Assembly (NCBI GenBank): GCA_013399115.1
Contig: VXAA01001111.1
Location: forward strand, 187,925-251,924
Length of the DNA: 64,000 nt
Direction: 5' to 3'
Origin: Anseranas semipalmata
Lineage: Eukaryota > Chordata > Aves > Anseriformes > Anseranatidae
Position numbers and translations under genes: made by a program. This document shows positions 12,015 to 23,650 of this stretch, one piece after another. How positions within the stretch are numbered: position 1 is the stretch's first letter; each line of letters starts with the position of its first letter. A model generated the notes under the pieces. That model did no database searches. It saw nothing but the letters and a program-made list of their open reading frames with translations, and had not been told where the DNA came from.

Positions 12015-12600
12015 AAGTTAGGAGAAATCTCTTTTTTTCGTTCTTGGCCCCTTTTTTGCTGTCCTAGTAGCTGTCAGGGAGCAGCAAGGGCTGCAGGGCA
12101 GTGGCCTCAGCAACAGAGGGCTCAGTCTCACAGTAGCCAACCTAGGCAGGCAGAGCAGGTCCAGGAAGGGTAACCAGGCTGAAGTGACCATCCACTGATC
12201 ACCAGACAGGCCCCTGCTGGTGACACAGATCCAAGGGAAATAAGTCAGCAATCCAGGGCCAGGATCAGATCCACAGACAGTAAACGGGGTCAAAAGGGTG
12301 TCCCATAATTGCAAAGCAAGTCCAGCATGATGAGACATGTCTGACATCAAACCGGGAAGTCAGATTTTTGGGTTGGCATCTGAGCAAGGGGCTGTCGCAT
12401 CTCAGACAGCTCAGAGCAATGTCGAGAGCCCTGGCTCAGGGCTCTCTCAGCTCCCACTGAGGCTTCACCCAACCACAACAGTCCGAACCAAAATGAGATG
12501 CCTGAGCCACATCAGGGAGATGGCTTTGAGCGTGGGCAGCCAGACCAGGAGAGGGGAGCACGCTCTGGGCACTGAGGCTGGCGAACGTAATGATCTGTGA
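12015..12600. repeat. GC-shifted block, probably an unclassified old repeat
   Basis: Base composition changes sharply here: GC-rich, with self-similar words (AGCAGGTCCAGGAAGG, CAATCCAGGGCCAGGATCAG, AGTCCAGC, CTCAGACAGCTCAGAGC) in AT-rich surroundings. The style resembles dispersed sauropsid repeats built from 'gtccag/gtcagg' phrases. Open frames on each strand (12,018-12,350 minus, 12,337-12,600 plus) have no recognisable domains and follow from the GC shift. An old processed pseudogene or LTR internal fragment is an alternative. Confidence 0.35.
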
Positions 12601-15600
12601 GGCAGCGTACTTGGTGGAAGTGCAAACAATTGCCCAGAGATCAGCTTGAAACTCTCAAGTCTGTGTCTGATATCTGGTTTCCAGAAAGCAGTTTTGAAAC
12701 CCCAGAGTTCTTTGGGGGAGTTTGTCTGAGGAATACATCTTTTACAATTTCTTTAATGTTTGTTAAATATCTTACCTATGGCTATGCTTCAGGGGTGTTT
12801 TAATTAGCAAGACAGGTTTTTGCTGTGATTTTCTTTCTGCCTGTGACTACAGACAACTTTGCATTAACAAATTATGAGGGAATATCGTGAATTTATATAA
12901 CTCCCTGGAATCTGTAGACTGGTTCTCCACTTTTACCCTTTCATTCCAAAGTACAGTTTGGGAAGCTGAATTAAAGTTTTTCATCATTTAATTGTCTGTC
13001 TGTCTAGTATGTCATGGTGACAAATGCAGAACATCCTGGGAGCTAAGCAATTTGCATGGTGTAGTGGGATATGAATGATAAGAAACCGTTTGCAGTAGTG
13101 TTCAGTGCAGCTGAAAGTCTAAGCATTAGTGGCTAAACAGGATATATAGTCTCAAACAAGAATTTATAGCACTGATGATGAGAATACAGGGTTACAGTAT
13201 AAACCCAAATTTGAACTAGTTGAAAGGTTCTATTGTTCCCGGTGTGATTCAGAATACTTTCCACGTTGAAGCTATTTTTATATGAATCCTTAAGCCCCAC
13301 TATAATCACATAACGAGACTAATTCAAAATAACAATAAACCTAATCTGGTGTTTAGTACAATCAACTTAGAGATTAAAGGTCCAGTTTATAAATCACTTG
13401 CATATACCACCTACTTCTAGAATCCTTGAAAATTGCATGCATGCTGTTACCACGTTTTGAAGGCGGTCTTTGAATCCATGGGTCTCCAAATCAACATCTT
13501 CCTGTAGTATGGGAAACTTTCAGCTCAGTTTAACTGTCTGTTTATCCAGACACTTGAGACAATATACAGAAATAATAGAAACAGAGATGATGAGAAGAGG
13601 AAAATATGTAGAAAGTAATGGAAGCATGGGACTTTCTCCCCAACAATGTCATTTCATTGTAATTATAGGAGCTATACAAACAGATTTTTTTTCCTTTTAT
13701 TCCATCTGCCAAGACCCTAGAACTGATTGGTGCAATTCACAGAGGTGAGTAGGATGATAGCATCAATAAATATCCATAAAAATAAACCTCCCAGTTCCCA
13801 TGATATTACAAAAGTCTTGAGAACTGCTGGAAATCCTTTGCATAGTGCAGCTGTGAAACTCACCCCAAAATTCAACAGAAGCCCTGGCAGCTCTGAGCTC
13901 TTCCAAGAATTCTAAAACTCTTCTCTACAGCTTTCATTAAACCAGTAGAGATGAGTCGCATAAAGTGATCTTAGCAATATAAAAGTTATAGTCAGTATAT
14001 CATCTCAACAATAGGAAGAAGACAGTTGATTTTGGACATGTACATTTTTTTCTGGAATCACAGTTCTAGTATTTTGTGCAATGGGCACCAGACAGAAAAC
14101 ATCAAGAAAGAGTAATGAAAAAAGAAGGTACTTATTCATGCCGAAGATTCTTATTCTAGATTTTTGTGCGTGTTTGGATTTTTTCTTCTTTTTGTATCAA
14201 ATTCAAACTCCCTTTTTGAAGTTCTGTTTTCCAAAACTTCTGGTTAAAAGCTGACTCATAAAACAAACTTTGAAGCCGTGCCCAATGACCCATAGTTATG
14301 TATGTTCAGGTCCAGGCTTCATCTTAAGCCTGTCATTACCAGCTCCCATTTCTCAGTTCCCATATTATCTGTAAGATCTACATTGCCTGGAACCAGAGGC
14401 AAAAGGAGAGAAACAGCTGGAATCTTTTGGTTTTGAGTCTTTGTGTGTGAGTGGGCTGAGTCCTGGTTTAGCTCTTTAGCACAGCTGAAAGGGCTAGCAG
14501 GCTCTTAGGAACCCTCATGTACTTAAAATATTTCAAAAAGAATACCATATTACTTGTACAATCTTAGTACCCAATCTGAATGAAGATATGGGACTCTATT
14601 GGTTTTGTCTTGCTTAATTACAGCCCCAAAATGCATTAGCTATCACAAGACATCACAACAACAGAAAGGAAAGATTACTGCAAAATGTCTTTAATTAGCA
14701 GTCAAATCTTTTTGTTGTTGTTGTTGGTGGTGGTGGTGGTCTGACTCTAAACAAATACCCTCCCGCAAGTGGGCATTGCTAACCACAGGCAACCCCTTTT
14801 TCTTTTCAGTGAGATGTGGGGATAATTACAAGCTTGATATATTGTGGTTCTGTTGCTGTTTCCTAAAATGACTGAATTTTTTCAAGCTCTCCTCCATTCT
14901 GCAGACATACACTTGAGTGCTTTCCACAAGTAAATATTGGTTTAGCCCTAAAACAAAATGTCCTATCTATATACATTTTGCATAAGTGTATGTTGATAAA
15001 TAAGCTAGCAAGTGTATGCATTACACATAAGGTATTTTTAAAGAGGATCTAGATTTTATAGACTGTAAAATATGGATATTGCTCTATTTATCTTACTGTA
15101 GCTTCGTGGAAAGGTGACGGTGGGGATTAGAAAGCTATGCTTCATATACATGCTGGAGCACACTTCTACCTTCCTGCACACAAAGCAACCCAATAATCCA
15201 CCTAAAACAGGGGTTAAAAAGGAGGAAAATGTAAATACAAAAAATGAGTAAATCGTATAGAACAGTGTAAAACAGCTAACGCTGAACTGGTAACTGTACA
15301 TTCAGCTGAACTCAACAGATGCTAATTTTGTTTCTTCCACCCTGATCTGGCATCGTACTGAATGTGAAATAATACAAGACCTGTCACCTTGTATGTATTT
15401 GTAGTCCAGGTAGTCATACAGATTTCATTTCTATAGCTTGCAGAAAACTCATTATTTTTAATATATTTCTCTTTACACTATTGTTGTGAGGAAGCAGTGA
15501 CAGTCCTATTCACAGGTGGAGCCAGTAGTGTATGCAGATATGAAGTGATTTGCAAGAATCCCACAAGAAATCCAAAGAAGGAGAAGAAATAGAAGCTCTT

Positions 15601-16610
15601 TCTACAGGGCAGGACAGAGGAAGACATGCAGTAATTTTTAAAGACGCAACTTTTTAATCCATCCTTTTTTAAAGGTGGAAGTCTTTAATATACCCTAGTT
15701 ATGTTAGCTCAGTGTTGTGCTTGAATTAGAAAATGCAAATTGTCATCATGGCTGAACAGTCTCTGAGATGAAGTCTGGTCAACCTGAAGAGTCAACAGAG
15801 CAGACCAAATCTGTTTGTCTGTGTTTACACCTGTGAAATCTGAAGCCTCATCTAATGCAGTAATCCCTGTACCATCATCCCTTTCTGGTTTTAAACCATT
15901 CACTACAGCAGTATCCTATCCTGACCGAAGTCTCTGAAATCATAATTGTCAATGCTGATTGTAACACAACTGGAAAGAGATACCTTTTGGTTTTATGGTC
16001 TGACAACTGTACAACATTTTGGGTGGCTTCTGTCTCATCTAACTTCAGCTGTCATCAGTATAGACCCAGTTGATCCCAGAGATAAAAGATTTTGGGGAAG
16101 AATAATTTATTTGGCCCATTTTAGATATCTGTTCTGAGATAAATGAATTGCACCCTTGCACTGTCTAATTCTTTTCCTGACAGTCAGTGCAGATGGAGTT
16201 TAAGCAGGAACTTTTACAATGTCGACATTTAGTCAGTTGAATCCCTCACACTGAAACAAGGCAGGTAGCCAATTTCATCTTCCTCAACTACATACTGTCT
16301 CAGTGTGAGCATCTGATCACGTTACTAATTCAGCTGCAAGATTTTCTCTAATTAACAGGCCTTCATTCTATCTTGCTGAAAGACGAACGTGATATTCTCC
16401 AGTGGGATTTGTACTGGTACACCTCCAAGAGCAAGGCAGATCCCATGCAAGCACATAAGAACGTCAACTCTTTTCTTAGGGGTAGCAAGTGGGATAGGTT
16501 TTCTGGACAGAAGAGAAACCCTTCCAGTGCAGTTACAGGAAGGATGATAGACATTTTATAAGCTAGGAAACTGACAAATTCCTCCTCTGTGAAGCCAGTT
16601 TCTGCTAGAA
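12601..16610. other. Non-coding AT-rich DNA
   Basis: No gene or intact element was recognised. It contains a compound (TTG)5(TGG)5 microsatellite (14,712-14,740). The open frames at 13,470-13,915 and 15,056-15,301 have no conserved features. A block at about 14,590-14,710 with CTTAATTACA and TTTAATTAGCA is a weak regulatory candidate. Confidence 0.5.
14712..14740 (+). repeat. Compound trinucleotide repeat (TTG)5(TGG)5
   Basis: Five TTG units run directly into five TGG units with no interruption. Confidence 0.9.
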
Positions 16611-16677
16611 CTTCCTTCCTTCCTCCCTTCCTTCCTCCCTTCCTTTCTTCCTTTCTTCCTTTCTTCCTTCCTTCCTT
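16611..16677 (+). repeat. Polypyrimidine (TTCC/TTTC)n microsatellite
   Basis: An uninterrupted 67-bp pyrimidine tract of CTTCC, CTCCC and TTTC variants. Read on the minus strand it gives a lysine/arginine/glycine-rich frame (16,363-16,695) that is a by-product of the repeat. Confidence 0.95.
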
Positions 16678-16845
16678 GTTTCCTTCCTGTACCAATGCTA
16701 CAGAACTAAGAGACCTCTGGCAATAGTCCTTCTCTGCGATTTCAGGAGTGGTTACAAAGTATTGGCCAAGTGATATAAATTATGAGTGATTTTTAAAAAT
16801 TGTCAGTGAATTTAAACAAATTGTCAGTGAAGTAATAAACCTTGA

Positions 16846-16920
16846 TTTGGCAGTGCTAGGTTAACGGTTGGACTTGATGATCTTGGAGGTCTTTTCCAAC
16901 CTATGTGATTCTATGATTTC
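16846..16920 (+). mobile_element. CR1 LINE 3' end (avian type)
   Basis: GGCAGTGCTAGGTTAACGG, GGTTGGACTTGATGATCTTG, GAGGTCTTTTCCAACCTATG and the terminal GATTCTATGATT match the 3' end of chicken-type CR1 almost letter for letter, including the ATTCTATG tail used in target-primed reverse transcription. Only about 75 bp remain (severe 5' truncation). The few differences suggest it is the youngest CR1 copy here. A 14-bp direct repeat (16,797-16,810 and 16,818-16,831) lies just 5' of it. Confidence 0.95.
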
Positions 16921-19900
16921 TAGCCAGACACAATTGTAGAGGTTGTATGCATTTTCCATTTCTCAAGGGGCCAGCCATATATTCCAGTGGGCTTGTTCAT
17001 GGTCCATGTTTTCTCTTCATCCTCACTCAGCATCCTACTGATTCAGACACTTGACAATAATGGCAGTCAGCACTTTGCCTACCTTTCCTGCCCTTCACCT
17101 TTCTTAGAAGGTAATTTATTTTTATTTCCTTCCTGAGCCTCATGATGGATTTCCTTGAATTGCCAGACCTCATGAAGTTTCATAAAGAGTTAAGCCACAG
17201 ACAGGCAAGGACTAGCAGTAGGCAGGACATGGCAGAAGTGTGTAATGGAAAAGTAATGGAGAAGTGAGGAATGAGAAATAAGTAGCAGATATGGGAGGGT
17301 GATGGTCTTTAAAAGTACAAAACACTACGCTCCAGGACCACTGGCAGTGAACCTGGGCCTGTAAGGATCCAGTCATGCCATTTTCCACTTGGATTATATG
17401 TATACTGTATTGGAGGTGTAACTCAGGTTATGTATTTCTGATATATTCTTTGTCACTCATGCCTTAAAATAGGCTCAGATTTTGGCCTTATTTCATGGTA
17501 GGCATTTCATTTCATCAAGTCCGGCTGAAGCTAGGATTTTTTTTTTACCTACATTTAGTGATCCACATGTGGGCATGCACTGTCTAAACTAGTTTTTTAG
17601 TCACCTTCTATAGTCATGAGAGATAAAATGCATGTCCATGGCAGATTAATCAAGTCTTATACAGAGATCTAAAATAGATGGGAATCACTCTCTGGAGGTG
17701 CCATGCATTTCCAATGACTAGATGAAGCCCACACAAAGAGTTTAGATTAGACGCCTAACTTTAAATTACATCTGGTAGCATAACCTGTAGATATGCTACT
17801 TTTCCAAACAAGCACCTAGATTCATAGCTATAGTTAATTCTTGTACTATGCAAGCAATGTGGAGACCAGCTGTGATTAAGAAACTGTTCCCCAGAACAAA
17901 GTAAAAGGGGAAGCTTTTCCCACTCTGCTGAGTTCCCTTTGGAGCACTAGTCATCCAGTAAAGCTTGTCTGACCCAGGTACTGCTTTTTTGCATCTGTGC
18001 CTCTCCCAGCTGCAGTCCTAACAGCAGCAGATCTCTGAGTGTTGCTACAGGTCGATCCTGTCTCCTGACACTCGTGCCTTCCTGTGCAATATTGCAAAGG
18101 TTTAGCTGCCCCTAAGCACAGGAAAGGAAAATGCAATTGTGCTTGTATATGTGTGTGCATTCCAATTCCTCCAAGGATTGCAACGCTTTAATATTTTTGG
18201 ATTAACTCATGATCAAACATTGATGAATCATGGTATTTTACTGAAAAGCACAATCCTTAAGTCAACCACCTAATCTAAGAGAAGAAATTAAACTCTAAAC
18301 CAACATAAACACATTACAAGTCATTAGTGTAATTAAAAAGGAATGTATAATTAAAACATTTGTGTATTTTAGCTGAAATTCATCTGCGGTCGGAAATTTT
18401 AATGAACTGTTCATCAAAGAAATCTCTGGAGTCTGAGGATAAGTTTAGCATAACAAGAAATTGAATGTTTTCTTCTCTTCAGCATAGGAAGCTCTGTTCC
18501 CACTGGCTTCGAAAACCAAGCTGTCATTGGCTCAAGCAAACTAATAATGATTCTAAATGGTTATGATCACTTCAATGTTTTAAACTGATGTTATCTTTTT
18601 TATCCCCTAAGAATCATGTTTTTCATAATTACTTCTCTTTTGTCCTTTCCTTAAGACAAATGATTTTGTAATTAGTGATGAAGGAACCAGTGATCACTCC
18701 AAGACATCTGTCAAGTTGTCATGAAGTATCTGTCCCTGTAGCTATATTTAAACTTTCTGTTTAATAGCCTCTTGCTTTATTTCACCATTACATCTCTGCG
18801 GTACCATAAGCAGGATACCCTAATGATCAAGTTCTATAAAACGCAGAGCAATTAGATTGTAAGACATATTGCTCCCATGAAAGTCCTTCCTTCTTATAAC
18901 ATAGCTCCCTCTCTTCCCTTCCCTTTACCATCCCCCAGCCCCACACATTCTCTTGCAGAATTCATTAGCCATTATTAGACAAGACAACTGTATCAACAGC
19001 TAGCCTGATGTTTGGCCATATTTCTGTCTTTGAAAACTTCTTTCATGCGTCTTTTGCATATGCTTGATGATCTGAAGAACAGCCTCATGGGTAAAATATT
19101 GTAAGTAATCTAATCAATATGATTGGAGTTTAAAAGATCTTCATTGCCGCCTAGGTGTACAATTTTTTGGCAGAGTTACCTTAAGCTGTTCATGATACTC
19201 TGTTTTCTTTCCCACCCATCCCCAAGGCAGAAATTGTCCCATTTTGATTGTGTCAAGGCCTATGGGAACCTGTCCCTGGCAGGATTCTCAGAGGACTACA
19301 GAACCATGCAGAGAGATTCATAATATTACTGTAATACACATCAAGGCAAAGCAAGGATATTATTGTGTATTGTAATATTTATTTCACCCTGGGGTATATT
19401 TTCAAGTCCTGTATCTCTTAACATAAATCAGCTTGTTTTGCTCTTCCCCATTTTTAGACTGAACAGTATTACTCTTTGTCTTAAGAACTGGTACCTTTCC
19501 AGAAATTATTCTCTAATGAGGCAAGAGGAAAATGCCTTTGAGTACACCAAAATAAAACAGAGAGATTCTGGAAAACAGATATATATTTTAAAATGAAAAA
19601 TAAACAATAGTGTGTATACATAATGAAACCTATCAGTGTCATAGCAGATAGATATACAGATAGATGGATACATAAATCAGTTGACCAGTCAGAAAAGAAA
19701 ATTTTCTGAGTATATAGCACCTCAATACCATAATCATAACAGACATATGAAATTGTAGCCAGACAGCTGTTTTGCATTGCATGTACTACTCATCCAGAAT
19801 GCACTCAACTTTTTAAAGCACTTTTTTGTCCTCTTCATTGTTCTCTGGAACTCTGACTACCAAACTAGAAACTATATTATTTTACAATTGTTTGTTGTAC

Positions 19901-20349
19901 ACATTCAGAGTTATGTTTCTTGGTGACTCTTCATCCATTCAGATGGAACTAAGAAAAAAAAGTCTAAATGATTCAATCAACAGATAAGAGTACATGGATC
20001 TTTTTAGCTCCACATAGCTGATTCAAAATGAGATGAGCTAAATAGGTATGGAGATATTTTGCTGTTAGGTATTGTGACCTGCTCAATGAAAGGGAATGCA
20101 CCTGTTATTGCAAACACTTCAGTATTTGGGCCAGGTGATGGGATGAAGAAGGAAGATACATTTACCATGCTTATTTTCTAATTAACAAGATGGTGCACGA
20201 AGGGTGAGCAGCACTGTAGGTTCTCTTGCTCCACCGCAGTATTTGTCATCTACATAGGTATTATTAGGTGAAAACCTCTGGCCTGTTTTGTGCAGCAGAT
20301 CAGGGCAAGATGAATGTTATGGTTCCTTCAGGCCTTAAATCTATGGAGC
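16921..20349. other. Non-coding DNA with candidate constrained blocks
   Basis: No gene was recognised. At about 17,690-17,830 the words ATTAGACGCCTAACTTTAAA and CAAGCACCTAGATTC hint at another piece of the ancient repeat seen at 20,350. Two stretches (18,190-18,460 and 18,560-18,880) are free of simple repeats and rich in homeodomain-type cores; see 18,230-18,440. Confidence 0.5.
18230..18440. promoter_or_regulatory. Candidate conserved non-coding element
   Basis: Low-repeat, AT-rich sequence with two identical TAATTAAAA words (18,330-18,338 and 18,348-18,356), 18 bp apart. A CpG-containing phrase, CTGCGGTCGGAAATTTTAAT, follows. This texture is typical of deeply conserved enhancers in developmental gene deserts, but conservation cannot be tested here. 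Confidence 0.25.
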
Positions 20350-20460
20350 GAATTTCAAAGTCACAAATGGAAATTAGGCACTCAGCCCCTGTTGACAGTC
20401 AATGAGAACAGGGTACCTCTCTCCCCTTTGTGTCTTTGAAAATCTCCAGCTATAATCTAT
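20350..20460. repeat. Ancient sauropsid-type dispersed repeat
   Basis: ACAAATGGAAATTAGGCACT, CAGCCCCTGTTGACAGTCAATG and CCCCTTTGTGTCTTTGAAAATC follow the order and wording of a very old interspersed repeat of turtles, crocodiles and birds ('aaattaggcacctaactccc...ttgacagtcaatgg...cctttgaaaatc'). Recognised from memory and not aligned; the family name is left open. Confidence 0.5.
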
Positions 20461-20839
20461 GAAGTTTTGTCTATCACCAGCTAAATTTCCATAACCTTCA
20501 GCAGCAAAATGCACAGACCCTCTGGGTGAATGAACTGTGTAAGCAATTTTTTCAACTTTATTTTCAAGCTCCCACGATGGATCCATTAGTTACTTCCCGA
20601 TGCTTGGTTTATTTACACAGAGATCAAACACGTACTTTATTGCAAAAAGAGAAAGGGGATGGGAGGAGGGAGGGAGAGAATCCAATGATAATCGAGACAA
20701 AAGCATCACGATGAAAGAGCCAAGCTCTTTGGAAACATGAGCTCTAATTTAGCCTCAGCAAATCCTTTTGTTTTATCTGAAAGTGGATATATAGACACAC
20801 ACATGTGCACACATATAAATATATACAATGATACTTACT

Positions 20840-21000
20840 AAATTATTTTACACGAGCGATGCAATTAGTAGCACAGCAAACGCTGTCAAAGTTGGTATTT
20901 TCAAGATTTCTCCAGGGAATTCAGGCTGTGTGAGAGATGTATGTTTTTCATTAGGGTTTACACGAGCATTTGGTGTAATTAATCCTAATGTTTCAATCTT
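20840..21000. promoter_or_regulatory. Candidate conserved non-coding element with repeated CpG motif
   Basis: The 11-mer TTTACACGAGC occurs at 20,847-20,857 and again at 20,957-20,967, exactly 110 bp apart. Both copies keep a CpG in strongly AT-rich DNA. The second is followed by GTAATTAATCC (a paired-class homeodomain-like site), and the first by GCAATTAG. No transposon explains the pair. Confidence 0.3.
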
Positions 21001-22170
21001 CATATAATACACTTATTCAGAAGAATAAGGTATTGCAAAGTAATGGAAAGAAAATCTCCAGCAGAAGCCGGTGTTCACTATATGCGAAGGAAGAATATAT
21101 GATTCTTTTTATGGTCATAGGTTTTACTTTCTTTTTCATAGTTTTCTTTCAAAAGTTGTAATATTTAAGATCTAAAGGAGACAAAGGCCTCATTGTCCTA
21201 GGGCCCATACAGAAAAAAGTCTGAGACACCTCCCATGCAAAGAAACTGCAGTGTAAATGGCAAAATGCTACAAGAACACAAGTGGTTGAGTTACTAACAC
21301 CAGGCCACCATGGAGGTCCAAGAAAGAAATGGAAACCAAGACATGCCACTTTTCAGAAGATGTCTGCACTGTAGAGACCACAGCCAGAGTAGCCACAACA
21401 GCTGTAAACATATTTGCTGAAGTGATGCAGCTGAGATGGTGAGGAGTTCAGCGGGACTCACAAAACCTGTACAGGATGGCAGACAGATGTGAGCTCCAGG
21501 CTGCTGTGTCCACACTGTTACAAATACCTGAGCTAACTGGATCGAAGATAAGCCAGTTACACCTTTTTAGAAATAAGTTACCTTCTGACTCGAAGGGTTG
21601 TCTATCAGTCCTGGAGGACATTTCCTCTCTAACAGCACAACCTTGCTGAAATACTAAACTATGCAAAATCCTGAAAGTCTAGTATCTGCTGTCAAGTTTT
21701 AATAACTGCTGATATCTCCAAGCATCTGTGGTGATGGTAGCAAAAATTCAGTCGCCTGACTGTGTAACAGGAATTAAAATACCGCTTTTTATAAGTTAGT
21801 GAAGGTATGATTTCAAGGGGATAGTCACAAAATCTTTCACTCATTTTAGTAGACATTCACATTTACTAGAGACCTCTGTTGCCTTTTCTTCAGTTTTTGA
21901 TTTTATTTATTTATTGATTGATTGACCTAATCAAATTCAAGAAGATCCCAGGAACTATTTTTTTCACAAACTCAGCATTTTTACTGAAAAAAAAAAATAA
22001 AATGGTAACCAACTTGTTATATTTTGATGTCATTTAAGCTGAGAAATGTTGTCTCATGCATTTATCTTTGCAAACTGACAACCATATATTAAAAACATAA
22101 GAATAAAATTAATTTTATTTTGCTGGAATTGTAGACCATATCGTGGGATCACAACCTTTCCTTCCAGCTT

Positions 22171-22216
22171 AAAAAAAAAAAAAAAGAGAGAGAGAAAAAA
22201 GAAGAGAGAGAGAGAA
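22171..22216 (+). repeat. A15 plus (GA)n purine microsatellite
   Basis: A 46-bp uninterrupted purine tract: 15 A, then AG/GA repeats with an A6 interruption. Confidence 0.9.
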
Positions 22217-23364
22217 CCTTCTTGATTTTTTTGCTTTTTGTGTTAATTAGGGTCACTTTCATCATCTTTACAATCAGGGTTTTCTAGTTTGGGGGTTTTA
22301 CTTTTTTTTTTTTTCCCCCCTTCTTATTTTCTGATATGAAAGAGAGTGTGGTAATGCTTCAACCAATCCCCAAAGGTCTTTACAGATAATTTCCAGTTGC
22401 ATTACTGATTTATTTTTGCCTTGACCAGATGGCTCCAAGTTCATGTGACTGTAAGGGAGTGCTTTTGATTACCCTATTTATCTCTCCCAGTGCTCAATTT
22501 AAGGGTCAAACCTTGTGTAACACATTTGCCAGATAAACTATTCAGTGCTTCTGCCTTTTGGACACCATACTTCTGACATATGCTCTGTGCCTCATTAAAC
22601 ACAAAAGTTATTAGATTTAATAAATGTTTTTACAAACTCTGTTTGTAACAAAAGATCTAAGTTTCAAATTTATTTATTTTATTCACATGTGGCTAGTGGG
22701 TTGCTTTGACTTTATCACCTGGAAAAATTTGTGAAATTGAAAGAGAACATCCTGAATATGACAGAGGAGGGGAAAGCAGAGAGGCAGAAGCTGGGATGGC
22801 TTTTTGTTCTTCTTTTTTTTTTTTCCCTTGATATAGGTTATAAATGAAAAGACGAGCAGAATGTTTTTAATGAAACCAATAAAAATGCAAAGGAAGATTT
22901 AATGTTTAAAGTAACGATAAATCAAAAGTGACAACTGAAATGCAATATTGCACCATGAGATTGAGGAAATAAATTCATCCATAGGGCAGATGTGCCTGCT
23001 GTTAAAAAAAAAAAAGGTAGAGAGTGATAGAAAAAAAAAGACAAAAAGAACAAAAAGAGAAAGAAAACAAAAGTTTTCATCATTACTGCAACAAAATAAG
23101 TCTTATAAAATCAAAAGAAACTATAAAGGCAGTATTGCATGTTGATTAGAAGCTGTTCAGACACACACGTGCGAAAAACTACACATATCTATATTCTCAG
23201 ATCAGTGCACACTCACACACACACATGGAGGAATAAAAAAATAGTTGCAGCTTATTTCTACTATATTTATGGATAGTTATATGAATAATTATACAGGACA
23301 GATATTGTCTGTGTCCCACTACCTCAGCTGAAGCCTTCAAAATGAGAATTAATTACTTGGAGGA

Positions 23365-23470
23365 AGGATTGTCTTGTAATAGCATTTGCCTGGGACCAGG
23401 ACCCCTGTGAGCCAAATCCCAGCTCTGTCACAAACATGCTGTGTGACCTTGCAGGATCTGCTCTGGCCTA
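23365..23470 (+). mobile_element. MIR-like tRNA-derived SINE
   Basis: The order of phrases is that of a MIR/CORE-SINE: a tRNA-like head (GATTGTCTTGTAATAGCA), then GCCTGGGACCAGGACCCC, AGCCAAATCCCAGCTCTGTC and CAAACATGCTGTGTGACCTT. The block 'caaatcccagctctgtcaca..ctgtgtgacctt' is highly characteristic. Elements of this class are among the oldest amniote SINEs, and in birds they survive only as decayed copies; this one is unusually readable. Confidence 0.65.
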
Positions 23471-23650
23471 GATTTATCCAAGCTTACTTTAGACAGTTAA
23501 CTGAGGTGCCTAAGTTGGGAGCTAGGCAGGGCTACCTCCCTTTCTAGTCAACAGATAGAAAGAGGCACCTTCAATAACTGATTCAGATTCTATATGGACT
23601 AAGTGGCACTTTAGAGATACCTATATTTTCTAATGACTAGGGAGGAATTC
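23471..23650. repeat. Probable ancient repeat adjoining the SINE
   Basis: ACTGAGGTGCCTAAGTTGG, GGAGCTAGGCAGGGCTACC and GAAAGAGGCACCTTCAATAA again show the 'gcctaa/ggcacc' vocabulary of the old sauropsid repeat. Near 23,620 the word TTTTCTAATGACTAG parallels TTTCCAATGACTAG at about 17,708-17,721, suggesting two copies of one family in the window. Confidence 0.35.

Larger units (their letters stand above)
20461..23364. other. Non-coding AT-rich DNA
   Basis: No gene was recognised. Contains a candidate regulatory block (20,840-21,000), a purine microsatellite (22,171-22,216), several A or T runs and an AT-rich unique block (about 22,600-22,960). The open frames at 21,149-21,666 overlap one another on the minus strand without domain content. 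Confidence 0.5.

Noticed and set aside
12018..12600. Frames of 110 and 87 codons on opposite strands
   Set aside because: They coincide with a GC-rich block where stop codons are rarer, and no domain or splice context supports them.
16363..16695. 110-codon Lys/Arg/Gly-rich minus-strand frame
   Set aside because: The basic stretch comes from the TTCC microsatellite.
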